Source: Micromonospora coxensis (GTDB lineage Bacteria; Actinomycetota; Actinomycetes; Mycobacteriales; Micromonosporaceae). From it: 64,000 nt of DNA. Positions 7,703 to 15,768 of this stretch are shown in pieces (within the stretch, counting starts at the first letter, position 1; each line of letters starts with the position of its first letter). The notes beneath the pieces were generated by a model. It had not been told where the DNA came from, searched no databases, and saw only the letters and a program-made list of their open reading frames with translations. The stretch is taken from positions 1,116,001 to 1,180,000 of the forward strand of contig NZ_LT607753.1 of the NCBI RefSeq assembly GCF_900090295.1, read 5' to 3'. A program made the position numbers and the translations under genes.

Positions 7703-9282
7703 GCCCGTGGCCGACCGTGCTGCTCGACGGCGTGCCGCTGGACGCCGCCGCCCGGCGGCTGCGCGTGGTGCGGGTCGCCGCCCGGCTGGACCAGCCCACC
7801 CAGTGCGAGCTCACGTACGCCGCGCATCCCGGCCCGGACGCCCTCGACCTCGGCGGCGGCGCGGCGGTGCCCACCGGGGCGGCGCTGGCGGTGCGGCTCG
7901 GCGACCGTCCGCTCTTCACCGGCGAGGTCACCTGCGTCGAGGTCGAATACGCCCCGGACGGCGCGGCCCTGCTGCGGCTGCGCGGGTACGACCGGCTGCA
8001 CCGGCTGCGCAAGCGGCAGCAGCTCCGGGTGTTCGAGTCGGTGACCGCCGCCGACCTGGCCCGCGACCTCTGCGCCGAGGTCGGGCTCGACGTCGACGCC
8101 GAGGCCGACGGGCCGCGCCTGGACCGGCTGCTCCAGCACCGGCACAGCGACCTCGACCTGCTGCGGGAGGTCGCCGGCCGAGCCGGGCTGCACCTGGCCG
8201 CCGCACCCGGGCGGCTGCGTCTGGTCAGCCTGGACGGGCACGGCGAGCCGGTGCCACTGACCCTCGGCCGGGGCCTGCACTCGGTGCGGGTCGCGGCCAA
8301 CCTGGACCGGGCCGCCGGTGGCAGCGCGGCGCTGGGCTGGCACCCGCAGCGGGCCGAGCCGATCAGCCAGCGCGTCGACACCGCCCGCACCGGCCGGCGC
8401 ATCCCCCTGGACCCGGATCCGGCCGCGGTCGGCGCGGACGGGGTGCGCACCGCCGTCGACCAGCCCGGCCGCAGCGACGACGAACTGGCCGCCCTGGCCC
8501 AGGCGGGCCTGGACGCCCGGGTGGCCGCGCTGGTCACCGCCGAGGGGGTCGCCGAGGGTGACCCGGAGCTGCTGCCCGGCCGCCGGATCGCCCTGGCCGG
8601 CGTCGCCGAGGACCTGGCCGGGGTGTACGTGCTGACCGAGGTGGTGCACACCGTCGACGGCGACGGGCACCTGGCCCGCTTCACCACCGCCCCGCCGCCC
8701 GCGCCGGGCCCCGTGCCGGCGCCCGGCGCGGTGGTGACCCTCGGCGCGGTCACCGACGTCGACGACCCCGACCGCCTCGGCCGGGTCCGCCTCACCCTGC
8801 CCGGGTACGGGGACCTGGACGCCGGCTGGCTCGCCGTGCTCTGCCCCGGGGCGGGGCGGGACAAGGGCATCGTCGCGCTGCCCGACCCGGGCGACACGGT
8901 GCTGGTGGCGCTGCCCGGCGGCGAGCCGGCCTCCGGGATCGTGCTCGGCTCGCTCTTCGGCGCGGTCGCGCCGTACGACGCCGGGATCACCGAGGGGCGG
9001 TCCCGGCGCTGGTCGGTGCGGACCGCCGGCGGGCAGAGCATCGTGGTCGACGACGCGGCGCGGACCCTGCGGCTGTCCACCGAGGCCGGCAGCTTCCTGG
9101 AGCTGACCCCGGAGCTGACCACCCTGCACGCCGCCACCGACCTGGTGCTCTCCGCCCCCGGCCGGGCGATGGTCGTCCGGGCGCGCAGCGTCGACTTCCT
9201 GCACGCCGACGCCGCCGAGGACCCGGCCACCGCCCGGGACCGGGCCGGCGCGCTCGCCCGCGACGCCTCGGGAGGTGGCTGA
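7699..9282 (+). CDS. Baseplate hub and spike protein, VgrG/Pvc8-like
   Basis: The 527-residue product has the gp27-like hub half (residues 1 to about 330: LRVVRVAARLDQPTQCELTY, then LFTGEVTCVEVEY, LRGYDRLHRLRK, DLDLLREVAGRAGLHL) followed by the OB-fold gp5-like segment (GAVTDVDDPDRLGRVRLTLPG, then WLAVLCPGAGRDKGIVALPDP) and a short beta-helical spike (GQSIVVDDAARTLRLS to LSAPGRAMVVRARSVDFL). This is the VgrG/Afp8/Pvc8 plan: a trimer at the centre of the baseplate that carries the tip. There is no extra catalytic domain at the C-terminus, so any effector is probably a separate protein. GTG 7699 overlaps the preceding stop. Confidence 0.92.
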   Translation: MSPWPTVLLDGVPLDAAARRLRVVRVAARLDQPTQCELTYAAHPGPDALDLGGGAAVPTGAALAVRLGDRPLFTGEVTCVEVEYAPDGAALLRLRGYDRLHRLRKRQQLRVFESVTAADLARDLCAEVGLDVDAEADGPRLDRLLQHRHSDLDLLREVAGRAGLHLAAAPGRLRLVSLDGHGEPVPLTLGRGLHSVRVAANLDRAAGGSAALGWHPQRAEPISQRVDTARTGRRIPLDPDPAAVGADGVRTAVDQPGRSDDELAALAQAGLDARVAALVTAEGVAEGDPELLPGRRIALAGVAEDLAGVYVLTEVVHTVDGDGHLARFTTAPPPAPGPVPAPGAVVTLGAVTDVDDPDRLGRVRLTLPGYGDLDAGWLAVLCPGAGRDKGIVALPDPGDTVLVALPGGEPASGIVLGSLFGAVAPYDAGITEGRSRRWSVRTAGGQSIVVDDAARTLRLSTEAGSFLELTPELTTLHAATDLVLSAPGRAMVVRARSVDFLHADAAEDPATARDRAGALARDASGGG

Positions 9283-9620
9283 TGCGCTGGCTGCACCTGC
9301 ACTCCGTGATCACCTGCGACCACGACGGCCGGGTGACGAACCGGGCCTCGCAGCGGTGGGTGACCGTCACCGGCGTGCCGGTGCTGGTCGACGACGACCC
9401 GGAGGGACGCCGCATCGTGGCCTGCCCCAACTACGGCCCGACGGTCAAACCGTGCGCGAAGACCCTGCCGGTGCGGGTCGGCTACAGCGACTGGCTGCGC
9501 GTCGACGGGCGCCGCATCGTGCTGTCGCACCTGGACGGGCTCACCGACGGCACCCCGCCGGCGCTGGTCCACCACACCGTCCGCGACCCGCGGCAGAACC
9601 TGGTGGAGGCGGACCGATGA
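9282..9620 (+). CDS. PAAR-like spike tip protein
   Basis: The 112-residue product lies right after the hub/spike gene, the usual place of the tip protein (Afp10/Pvc10). Its pattern HSVITCDHDGRV, SQRWVTVTGVPVLV, RIVACPNYGP and KPCAKTL, then DGRRIVLSHLDGLTDG, agrees with PAAR-like tip proteins of CIS. Three cysteines (in ITC, VAC and KPC) plus histidines could bind the metal that stabilises the pointed beta-cone. It starts on TGATG with the hub stop. There is no fused toxin domain. Confidence 0.78.
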   Translation: MRWLHLHSVITCDHDGRVTNRASQRWVTVTGVPVLVDDDPEGRRIVACPNYGPTVKPCAKTLPVRVGYSDWLRVDGRRIVLSHLDGLTDGTPPALVHHTVRDPRQNLVEADR

Positions 9621-10084
9621 GGGCGTTCCGGTTCGTCGGGGCCGGCTTCGACGCCGGCCGCACCGGTGGCCTGGCGTTGACCGCGGCCGGCGGGCTCGCC
9701 ATGACCGACGGCGACGAGACGGTACGCCAGGCGCTGTACCTGCTGCTGTCCACCACGCCCGGCGAGCGGCTGATGCGCCCCGGGTACGGCTCCCGGCTGC
9801 ACCGGCTGGTCTTCGCGCCGAACGACGACACCACCGCCGGGCTGGCCATCCACTACGTCCGGCAGGCGATCCGGCGGTGGGAGCCCCGGGTCGAGGTGCT
9901 CGACGTCGACGCCGGGCCGGACCCCGACGATCCGTGGCGGTTGGTGATCCGGCTCGACTACCGGGTACGGGCCAGCCTCACCCCCGGCCAGCTCGTGTTC
10001 TCCGTCGACCTGCAACCCGCCACCGCCGACGATCCGCCGGCCGGCGCGCCCGGCTCCGAGCCCGCCGAGGGGACCCCGTCATGA
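9617..10084 (+). CDS. Baseplate wedge protein, gp25/GPW family
   Basis: The 155-residue product contains the gp25-like core: residues near LAMTDGDETVRQALYLLLSTTPGERLMRPGYGSRL (shown as the motifs ETVRQAL, TTPGERLM and PGYGSRL), then IRRWEPRVEVLDVD and VIRLDYRVR. In T4 and CIS baseplates gp25 anchors the first sheath ring and triggers contraction. The ATG at 9617 overlaps the previous stop and its own stop overlaps the next ATG (ATGA). A short Pro/Ala-rich tail follows the domain. Confidence 0.93.
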   Translation: MRAFRFVGAGFDAGRTGGLALTAAGGLAMTDGDETVRQALYLLLSTTPGERLMRPGYGSRLHRLVFAPNDDTTAGLAIHYVRQAIRRWEPRVEVLDVDAGPDPDDPWRLVIRLDYRVRASLTPGQLVFSVDLQPATADDPPAGAPGSEPAEGTPS

Positions 10085-12678
10085 CGCTGCCCGTGCCGCA
10101 CCTGGACGACCGCACCTTCCTCGACCTGGTCACCGAGGCCAGGGAGCGGATCCGGCAGTCCTGCCCGGCCTGGACCGACCTCTCCGCGCACGACCCGGGC
10201 ATCGCCCTGGTCGAGGCGTTCGCGCACCTGACCGAGGTGATGATCTACCGGCTGAACCAGCTGCCGGAGAAGGCGTACGTGCAGTTCCTCAACCTGCTCG
10301 GGGTGAGCCGGCACGCGCCCAGCGCCGCCTGGGCGGACGTGCGGTTCAGCCGGACCGGCGCCGACGGCGGCGCGGTGCGGATCCCGGCCGGCACCCGGGT
10401 GGCCGCGGCCCGGGGCGCCGACCCGCGACCGGTCGTCTTCGTCACCACCGAGCCGGCGGTGCTGCCCGCCGGGCAGGGCGAGGTGACCGTCCGGATGCAC
10501 CACTGCGAGCCGGTGGAGGCGGAGCTGCTGGGCACCGGCACCGGGCAGCCGGGGCAGGTGCTGCGGGCGGCGCGGGCCCCGCTGGCGCGTACCGCCGAGC
10601 CGCTGGACCTGCTGCTCGGCGTGGAGGTGCCGGCCGGCTCGGTGGAACTCGGCGCGGCGGCCCGGGAGCACGACGGGCGCAGCTACGAGATCTGGCGGCC
10701 GGTGGACAGCTTCGCCGGCCTCGGCGGGCAGGCGAAGGTGTACCTGGTGGACCGCTGCTCCGGGGTGGTCACCTTCGCTCCCGCGCTGGACCTGCGCCCG
10801 CCGGCCGGCGCGCCGGGCGGCGGCGACCCGGTCACCGTGGCGGCGGTGCCGCCGGCCGGGGCGCAGATCCGGCTCTGGTACCGGGCCGGCGGCGGGCGCG
10901 CCGGCAACGTGGCCGCCGGCACGCTGACCGGCCTGCGCGACCCGCTGCCCGGGGTACGCGTGACGAACCCGGAGCCGGCCGGCGGTGGGCGGGACGTGGA
11001 GACGCTGGACTCGGCGCTGCTGCGCGGCCCGTACGAGTTCTTCGCCCAGCAGCGGGCGGTGACCGCCCGGGACTTCGAGATCCTGGCCGTCTCCGCCGGC
11101 CCGGTGGCGAGGGCGCGGGCCTTCACCCGGGCCGCCGTGTACAGCTTCGCCCGCCCCGGCGAGGTCGAGGTGGTGCTGGTGCCGGACGTGCCGGAGCAGG
11201 CCCGCCCGGGTGGGCGGCTGCCGGTGTCGGTGCTGCGCGCGCACGAGGTCGAGGAGACCCGCCGCCGGGTGGAGGCGGACCTGGACCGCCGCCGGGCCCT
11301 CGGCACCACCTGCCGGGCCGGCTGGGCACGCTACAAGGCGGTCTCGGTACGGGCCCGGGTGGTGGTGCGGCGGGAGGAGGACGTCGAGGCGGTGCGCCGG
11401 CGCATCCACGACCGGCTGCACCGGACGCTGAGCCCGCTGCCGACCGCGGTCAACCCGGCCGGCTGGGCGTTCGGCGAGCCGCTGCGGGCCTCCAACGTGT
11501 ACCGGCTGCTGGAGCACGCCGAGCCGGGCGTGCGCTACGTCGAGTCCGTCCGGTTCGTGGTGGACGAGGCGCCCGACGCGGCGGTCCGCGCGGTCGCCGT
11601 CGACCAGTACCAGGCGCGGACCTGGTACGCCGGCCGGGGCGAGGTGCTGTTCCGCTCCACCGACGCCGGAGCGGGCTGGGAGCCGGCCGGCCGGTTCCCG
11701 GGCGAGACCGTGGTCCGGGTGGCCCCCGCCCCCGCCCCGGTACGCCCCGGCGTCGTGCCCCGCCCCGGCTCGGTGGCGTGCGTGACGCTGGCCGACGGCG
11801 GTGGCTCCCGGGTGCACCTGAGCACCGACCTCGGCGAGACGTGGTCGCTGCTGACCGACCTCGGCTCCCGGATCACCGACGTCGCCTGGATCGACCGGGA
11901 CGGCGCCGGGGCGCTGCTGCTCGCCACCGACACCGGCCTGTACGAGGTGTCGCTGCTGCCCGGCTCGGTGCCGTTGCAGATCCTGGTCGACCCCGCCGAC
12001 GCCGACCGCGGCTTCTACGCCGTCCGGTCGTTCGTCTCCGAGCGGGGCGCGCCGGGCGTGGCGGTCGCCGCGCAGGCCGGCTTCGGGGTGTACCTCTCCA
12101 CGGCGGCGGGCCGCCCCGGCACCTTCGGCCACGTCGGTCTGGCCAACGTGGACAACCGGGTGCTCGCCGTCCAGTACGACGGGCCGGCCACCCTGCTCTG
12201 GGCGGGCGCGGGCGAACCGGACCCGAAGAAGCCCGGGCAGGGCTGCCACCGCACCCGGCTGTTCGAGTCCGACGTGAAGTGGCAGCAGGTGCAGGCCGGC
12301 TGGATCGGCGGCACCTGCCGGGACGTCGCCTTCGTCGGCGCCCTGGCGGTGGCCGCCACGCAGTCCGGCGGGGTGCTCCGGCTGGACACCCTCGCCCCGC
12401 AGCCGCAGTGGCAGCCGGTGATGGTCAACTGCGGGCTGCCGCTGCGGGACCGGTCCCGCTTCGTGCCGGTGGACGCGGTCGCCGCCACCGCCGGCCCGCA
12501 GCGGCTGATCCTGGCCGGTGGCGAGCGCGGGGTGTACCGCAGCGGCGACGCCGTCGACTGGACGGCCGGCGCCAACCAGGCCACCGCCGACGTGGTGACC
12601 GTTCCCGACACCTGGCTGCTCTGCTCCGGCGAGCACGACATCGAGGTGGTGCGGCAGGATGCGCCGAGCGTCGATTGA
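10081..12678 (+). CDS. Baseplate J (gp6-like) protein fused to a BNR/beta-propeller-like domain
   Basis: The 865-residue product starts as a CIS baseplate J protein (LDDRTFLDLVTEARERI, DPGIALVEAFAHLTEVMIYRLN, then KAYVQFLNLLG) and keeps the J core to about residue 500 (LLRGPYEFFAQQRAVTARDFE, SVRARVVVR, PLRASNVYRLLEHAEPGV). It then continues for about 350 residues as a repeated beta-sheet region with two clear Asp-boxes, RSTDAGAGW near 525 and LSTDLGETW near 581, and a degenerate third (RSGDAVDW near 820). Such BNR repeats are found in sialidase and Ycf48-like propellers. A propeller on the baseplate wedge could bind a surface ligand or replace a tail fibre. The stop overlaps the next start. 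Confidence 0.9.
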   Translation: MTLPVPHLDDRTFLDLVTEARERIRQSCPAWTDLSAHDPGIALVEAFAHLTEVMIYRLNQLPEKAYVQFLNLLGVSRHAPSAAWADVRFSRTGADGGAVRIPAGTRVAAARGADPRPVVFVTTEPAVLPAGQGEVTVRMHHCEPVEAELLGTGTGQPGQVLRAARAPLARTAEPLDLLLGVEVPAGSVELGAAAREHDGRSYEIWRPVDSFAGLGGQAKVYLVDRCSGVVTFAPALDLRPPAGAPGGGDPVTVAAVPPAGAQIRLWYRAGGGRAGNVAAGTLTGLRDPLPGVRVTNPEPAGGGRDVETLDSALLRGPYEFFAQQRAVTARDFEILAVSAGPVARARAFTRAAVYSFARPGEVEVVLVPDVPEQARPGGRLPVSVLRAHEVEETRRRVEADLDRRRALGTTCRAGWARYKAVSVRARVVVRREEDVEAVRRRIHDRLHRTLSPLPTAVNPAGWAFGEPLRASNVYRLLEHAEPGVRYVESVRFVVDEAPDAAVRAVAVDQYQARTWYAGRGEVLFRSTDAGAGWEPAGRFPGETVVRVAPAPAPVRPGVVPRPGSVACVTLADGGGSRVHLSTDLGETWSLLTDLGSRITDVAWIDRDGAGALLLATDTGLYEVSLLPGSVPLQILVDPADADRGFYAVRSFVSERGAPGVAVAAQAGFGVYLSTAAGRPGTFGHVGLANVDNRVLAVQYDGPATLLWAGAGEPDPKKPGQGCHRTRLFESDVKWQQVQAGWIGGTCRDVAFVGALAVAATQSGGVLRLDTLAPQPQWQPVMVNCGLPLRDRSRFVPVDAVAATAGPQRLILAGGERGVYRSGDAVDWTAGANQATADVVTVPDTWLLCSGEHDIEVVRQDAPSVD

Positions 12679-13417
12679 GCGGCTGTTGCCGGCGGCGTAC
12701 CAGCGGGCCGCCGTCGACGGCAGCGTGCTGGCCGCGCTGCTGGAGGTGATGGAGGCGCTGCACGCCCCCGACGAGGCGGTGCTCGCCGACGTCGACGCGC
12801 TCTTCGCCCCGTACCGGGCGCCGGACGCGCTGGTGGCGTACCTGACCCGGTGGGTGGCGATGGACCACGTGCTCGCCCCGCCCCGCCCGGACGCGCCGCT
12901 GCCGCTGCCGGTGGGGCGGCTGCGGGACCTGGTGGCGCACGGCGCGCACCTGGCCCGCTGGCGCGGCACCCCGTACGGGATGCGCACCGCGCTGGAACTG
13001 GCCACCGGCGTGACCGGGTTCGTGCTGGACGAGCCGGCCGAGCGCCCGTTCCACCTGGTCGTCCGGGTGCCGCCGGACGCCGCCGGCCTGCTCGCCGTCG
13101 TCACCCGCATCGTCGAGGCGGAGAAGCCGGCCGCGGTGACCGTCGAGGTGCTGCCGCTCGACGGCGTGCCCGCCGAGACGCCGTCGGGCGGCCCGTCCAC
13201 CGTGCCCACCGCCCCGGCCGTACCCACCGGGTCCACGGAGCCGGCCGTACCCACCGGGCCCGCCGGGCCCACGGAGCCCGCCGTGCCCGTGGAGCCGGCC
13301 GTGCCCGTGGAGCCGGCCGTGCCCGTGGAGCCGGTCGTGCCCACCGGGCCGGCGGTCGGCCGGGCCGCCGTCCCCCGTCACGCACCACCCGCACCGTCCG
13401 CAGAGGAGCCGTCATGA
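12659..13417 (+). CDS. Tail protein I-like baseplate component with Pro-rich tail
   Basis: The first 170 residues match the phage tail protein I-like / CIS Afp12-type domain ([47 protein letters not shown], then [18 protein letters not shown]). Such proteins follow baseplate J in nearly all contractile tails and complete the wedge. The remaining 80 residues are an unfolded Pro/Val/Glu tail. It includes three identical six-residue units (PVEPAV) encoded by an 18-base tandem repeat. The start lies 20 bases inside the baseplate J gene. Confidence 0.85.
   Translation: MRRASIERLLPAAYQRAAVDGSVLAALLEVMEALHAPDEAVLADVDALFAPYRAPDALVAYLTRWVAMDHVLAPPRPDAPLPLPVGRLRDLVAHGAHLARWRGTPYGMRTALELATGVTGFVLDEPAERPFHLVVRVPPDAAGLLAVVTRIVEAEKPAAVTVEVLPLDGVPAETPSGGPSTVPTAPAVPTGSTEPAVPTGPAGPTEPAVPVEPAVPVEPAVPVEPVVPTGPAVGRAAVPRHAPPAPSAEEPS
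13280..13333 (+). repeat. Three perfect 18-bp tandem repeats
   Basis: The unit GCCGTGCCCGTGGAGCCG occurs three times head to tail without mismatch and codes for the repeated Pro-Val-Glu-Pro-Ala-Val tail of the tail-I-like protein. It is a likely site of slippage. Confidence 0.9.
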
Positions 13418-14349
13418 CCACCGAATGGGCCGTCGTCGCCGCCGCCGAGCAGTTCAACCTCGACGCCGGCAACCGCGGTGAACTCACCTTCACCGTCACC
13501 AACCCGGGCGCCGCTCCGGACACCGTGGTCTTCGACATCGCCCCGGGCGAGGGCAGCCAGCGCTCCTGGTTCACCGTCGCCGAGCCTCAGCGGGTGGTGC
13601 CCGGGCAGGGGTCGGTCTCCTTCCTGGTCCGCCTCGCCGTGCCGCCGGGCACCGCGCCCCGGCGGTACGACATGACCGGCTTCGCGTACTCGGCGAACAC
13701 CGCGCCGGAGGAGAGCTCCCGGCCGAGCAACCGGGTGACGTACGAGGTCCGGGCCGTCGCCCCGCCCCGGCGCGCGCCCTGGCCGTGGATCGCCGCGGCG
13801 GTGGCGCTGGTGGTGCTGGTCGGCGCGGTGGTCGGCTGGCTGGTGACCCGCCCGGAGGACGCCCCCGCGCCGCCCGGCGAGCCGCAGGTGGTCACCCTGG
13901 AGGCGGAGAGCCTGGTCGCCACCGCGACCGTCGAGTCCCCCACCGGCGGGACGGTGGCGGTGGACGTCCAGCCCAACTGCTGCGGGGTGACCTGGTCGGA
14001 CGACAAGCAGCTCTTCTTCCAGGGACGCGCGCAGGGCGACCAGGTGACGATGACCGTCGACCTGCCGGTCTCGGCGGCCTGGCGGTTCTCCGCCGCGCGC
14101 ACCACCTCGTTCGACTACGCCAACACCATCTGGCAGATCGACGGGGCGCAGGTCGGCGGGACGTTCCTCGGCTTCAGCCGGGCGGTGGTCGCCCGCGACT
14201 TCGAGGACGTCGGCACCATCCGGCTCGACAAGGGCCGGCACACCCTCACCCTGATCGCGGTGGGCAAGACCCAGGGCTTCGACCGCTACTTCGCCGGCGT
14301 CGACCGGATCCGGTTCACCGAGGTCCGTGCGGCGGCGGCGCCGCGATGA
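13414..14349 (+). CDS. Membrane-anchored protein: Ig-like domain, one TM, carbohydrate-binding-like domain
   Basis: The 311-residue product has an N-terminal Ig-like beta-sandwich (to about residue 113: [33 protein letters not shown]) of the kind found in cell-surface and CIS-linked proteins. There is one clear transmembrane helix near 124-145 followed by an extracytoplasmic part. That part begins VVTLEAESL and has [27 protein letters not shown] and [13 protein letters not shown], patterns resembling CBM6/35-like jelly-roll domains that start with EAE. There is no signal peptide, so N-in/C-out topology is likely. It could tether the CIS to the membrane from inside and bind wall glycan outside. 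ATGA overlap with the preceding gene supports co-translation. Confidence 0.75.
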   Translation: MTTEWAVVAAAEQFNLDAGNRGELTFTVTNPGAAPDTVVFDIAPGEGSQRSWFTVAEPQRVVPGQGSVSFLVRLAVPPGTAPRRYDMTGFAYSANTAPEESSRPSNRVTYEVRAVAPPRRAPWPWIAAAVALVVLVGAVVGWLVTRPEDAPAPPGEPQVVTLEAESLVATATVESPTGGTVAVDVQPNCCGVTWSDDKQLFFQGRAQGDQVTMTVDLPVSAAWRFSAARTTSFDYANTIWQIDGAQVGGTFLGFSRAVVARDFEDVGTIRLDKGRHTLTLIAVGKTQGFDRYFAGVDRIRFTEVRAAAAPR

Positions 14350-14801
14350 GCCGCCGCCGGGCCCTCCTGCTGGCGGGGCTGGCCGTCCTGCTGGTGGTGC
14401 TCTTCGCGGTGGCGACCGGCACCGGGCGCGGCGACCGGGGCGATCCGGGCGACGCCGGGGCGGTGCGCTGGCTGGGCCGGCTCGCCGGGGGCGGCGCCGT
14501 GGTGGACCCGGCCACGGTACGGGCCGACTGCGACCGGGAGGGCGACACGCTGCGGGTCGTCGGCGGCTGCGTGCTGCGGGTGGCCGACCCCGGCGGCCTG
14601 CGGACGCTGGTGCTGCGCGGCCCCGGCCGGTTCACCGTCACCGCCCCCGCCCCCGGCGACGCCGACCTCACCGTGCGCGACGAGGTGGAGCCGGGTGACG
14701 ACGGGCAGGCGGTGGCCCGGATCGCCGTCGACGCCGCGACGGAGATCGCCGTGAGCTGCCCGGGAGGTGCGCCGTGCGTGGTCACCATCGCCACCTCCTG
14801 A
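14346..14801 (+). CDS. Small membrane-anchored protein of the CIS operon, unknown
   Basis: The 151-residue product has an N-terminal signal-anchor ([21 protein letters not shown]) and about 125 extracytoplasmic residues rich in beta strands, with four cysteines ([20 protein letters not shown]) that could form disulfides. I do not recognise a family. It overlaps the stop of the carbohydrate-binding-like gene (ATGA). Together with that gene and the following polytopic protein it could form a membrane platform for the CIS. Confidence 0.65.
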   Translation: MSRRRALLLAGLAVLLVVLFAVATGTGRGDRGDPGDAGAVRWLGRLAGGGAVVDPATVRADCDREGDTLRVVGGCVLRVADPGGLRTLVLRGPGRFTVTAPAPGDADLTVRDEVEPGDDGQAVARIAVDAATEIAVSCPGGAPCVVTIATS

Positions 14802-14885
14802 CCCGCCCGACCGCACCGCCCGACCCGTTGCTCGCCGCGCCGGTCCACCACCGGGGGCGAATCCGCCCGGAGGAGGAGATCCGTC

Positions 14886-15641
14886 ATGGGTGAGCTGCGC
14901 AAGCCGTTGCTGTTGCTGGCGTTGCTGGCGATCGCGCTGGTGGTCGGGGTGGAGCTGGGCGCGTCGCTGCTCGTCGGCGGCGGGGACGCCGGCGGGGCGC
15001 TGCGGGCCAGCGCCGGGGACCTCGGTGTGGACGTCGGCGAGGTGGGGCGGATCAGCGAGCCGTCCGGGCGGGGCACCGGCCACCTGGCGCTGATCGACGT
15101 GGTGGCCCTCTGGACGACCGGGCTGTTCTGCCTGAGCCTGGTGCTGCCGGACCGGGTGCAGGGCCGGATCCAGGGCGTCGCGACGCTGGTCTTCGCGGTG
15201 CTGCTGATCCTGGCCGCGCTGGTGCTGCTGGTGACGGCCTTCGTGGAGCTGACCGTGATGGTCTCGCTCTTCCTGGCCCCGCCCTTCGGGACGCTGGCCT
15301 ACCTGGCGTTGTGGGGGTTCTTCCCGGTCGGGGAGGCCAGCCTGCTGCTGGGCCTGGTGCTGCTGCTCAAACTGGTCTGGGCGGGGCTGCTGATCGCCGC
15401 ACAGCCGCGTTTCCTGCAGAACAAGGGCCTGGTCCTGCTGGCGCTGACCACCCTGCTCTGCACCGTGCTGCTGGAGTTCCTGCACCGGCTGGCCCCGGTC
15501 GTGGTGACGAGCATCCTGGACGACGTGGGCGCGGTGGTCTTCGCCGTGGTCGCCCTGATCTGGGCCGTGGTCCTGCTGGTCGGCTCGATCCCGGCGATCG
15601 TGAAGGCCGTCCGCGTCACCGCCGCCCTCCCCACCCGCTGA
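14886..15641 (+). CDS. Polytopic membrane protein at the end of the CIS operon
   Basis: The 251-residue product begins behind a strong GGAGGAGGAG and has about six hydrophobic helices: near residues 6-30, 70-90, 98-122, 125-150, 152-175 and 210-235. The loop after the first helix (about 35-68) is acidic and probably outside. No catalytic motif is visible and I do not recognise the family. It lies 84 bases after the previous gene, longer than other gaps in the array, so it may have its own translation signal within the same transcript. It ends just before a strong hairpin. Confidence 0.68.
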   Translation: MGELRKPLLLLALLAIALVVGVELGASLLVGGGDAGGALRASAGDLGVDVGEVGRISEPSGRGTGHLALIDVVALWTTGLFCLSLVLPDRVQGRIQGVATLVFAVLLILAALVLLVTAFVELTVMVSLFLAPPFGTLAYLALWGFFPVGEASLLLGLVLLLKLVWAGLLIAAQPRFLQNKGLVLLALTTLLCTVLLEFLHRLAPVVVTSILDDVGAVVFAVVALIWAVVLLVGSIPAIVKAVRVTAALPTR

Positions 15642-15692
15642 CCCGGCTCCGGCGGGCCTATCCCGGTCCCCGGCCCCGGCCCCCACTCCGTC

Positions 15693-15747
15693 GATCATGA
15701 AGTTGTCGCCACGGGGAAGCGCGTTCCACGGCGACAACTTCATGATC
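15693..15747. terminator. Perfect 18-bp inverted repeat, GATCATGAAGTTGTCGCC type
   Basis: The arms are 15693-15710 (GATCATGAAGTTGTCGCC) and 15730-15747, its exact reverse complement, with a 19-base loop. It lies between the convergent ends of the CIS operon and the TIM-barrel gene, 22 bases from the latter stop, so a bidirectional terminator is likely. From memory, palindromes of this 'TTGATCATGAAGTTG' kind are dispersed in intergenic DNA of Micromonosporaceae, which would make it a family-specific repeat as well. Confidence 0.8.
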
Positions 15748-15768
15748 AACGAGCCCCGGGGGGTGGGA

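Noticed and set aside
13280..13333. Start of a CRISPR array (three 18-bp repeats).
   Set aside because: The units are contiguous, without spacers, and in frame inside a coding region.
9958..13344. Long minus-strand open frame opposite baseplate J and tail-I genes.
   Set aside because: Shadow of the third-codon GC bias; no motif, and the plus strand codes for clear CIS proteins.
3480..13417. A type VI secretion system.
   Set aside because: No TssB/TssC pair, TssJLM membrane complex or ClpV; the single sheath, gp25/J/tail-I and Pvc7-like genes fit an eCIS-like system.
1794..15641. A prophage.
   Set aside because: Only tail-type genes are present; no integrase, terminase, portal, capsid or repressor genes, so a CIS fits better.
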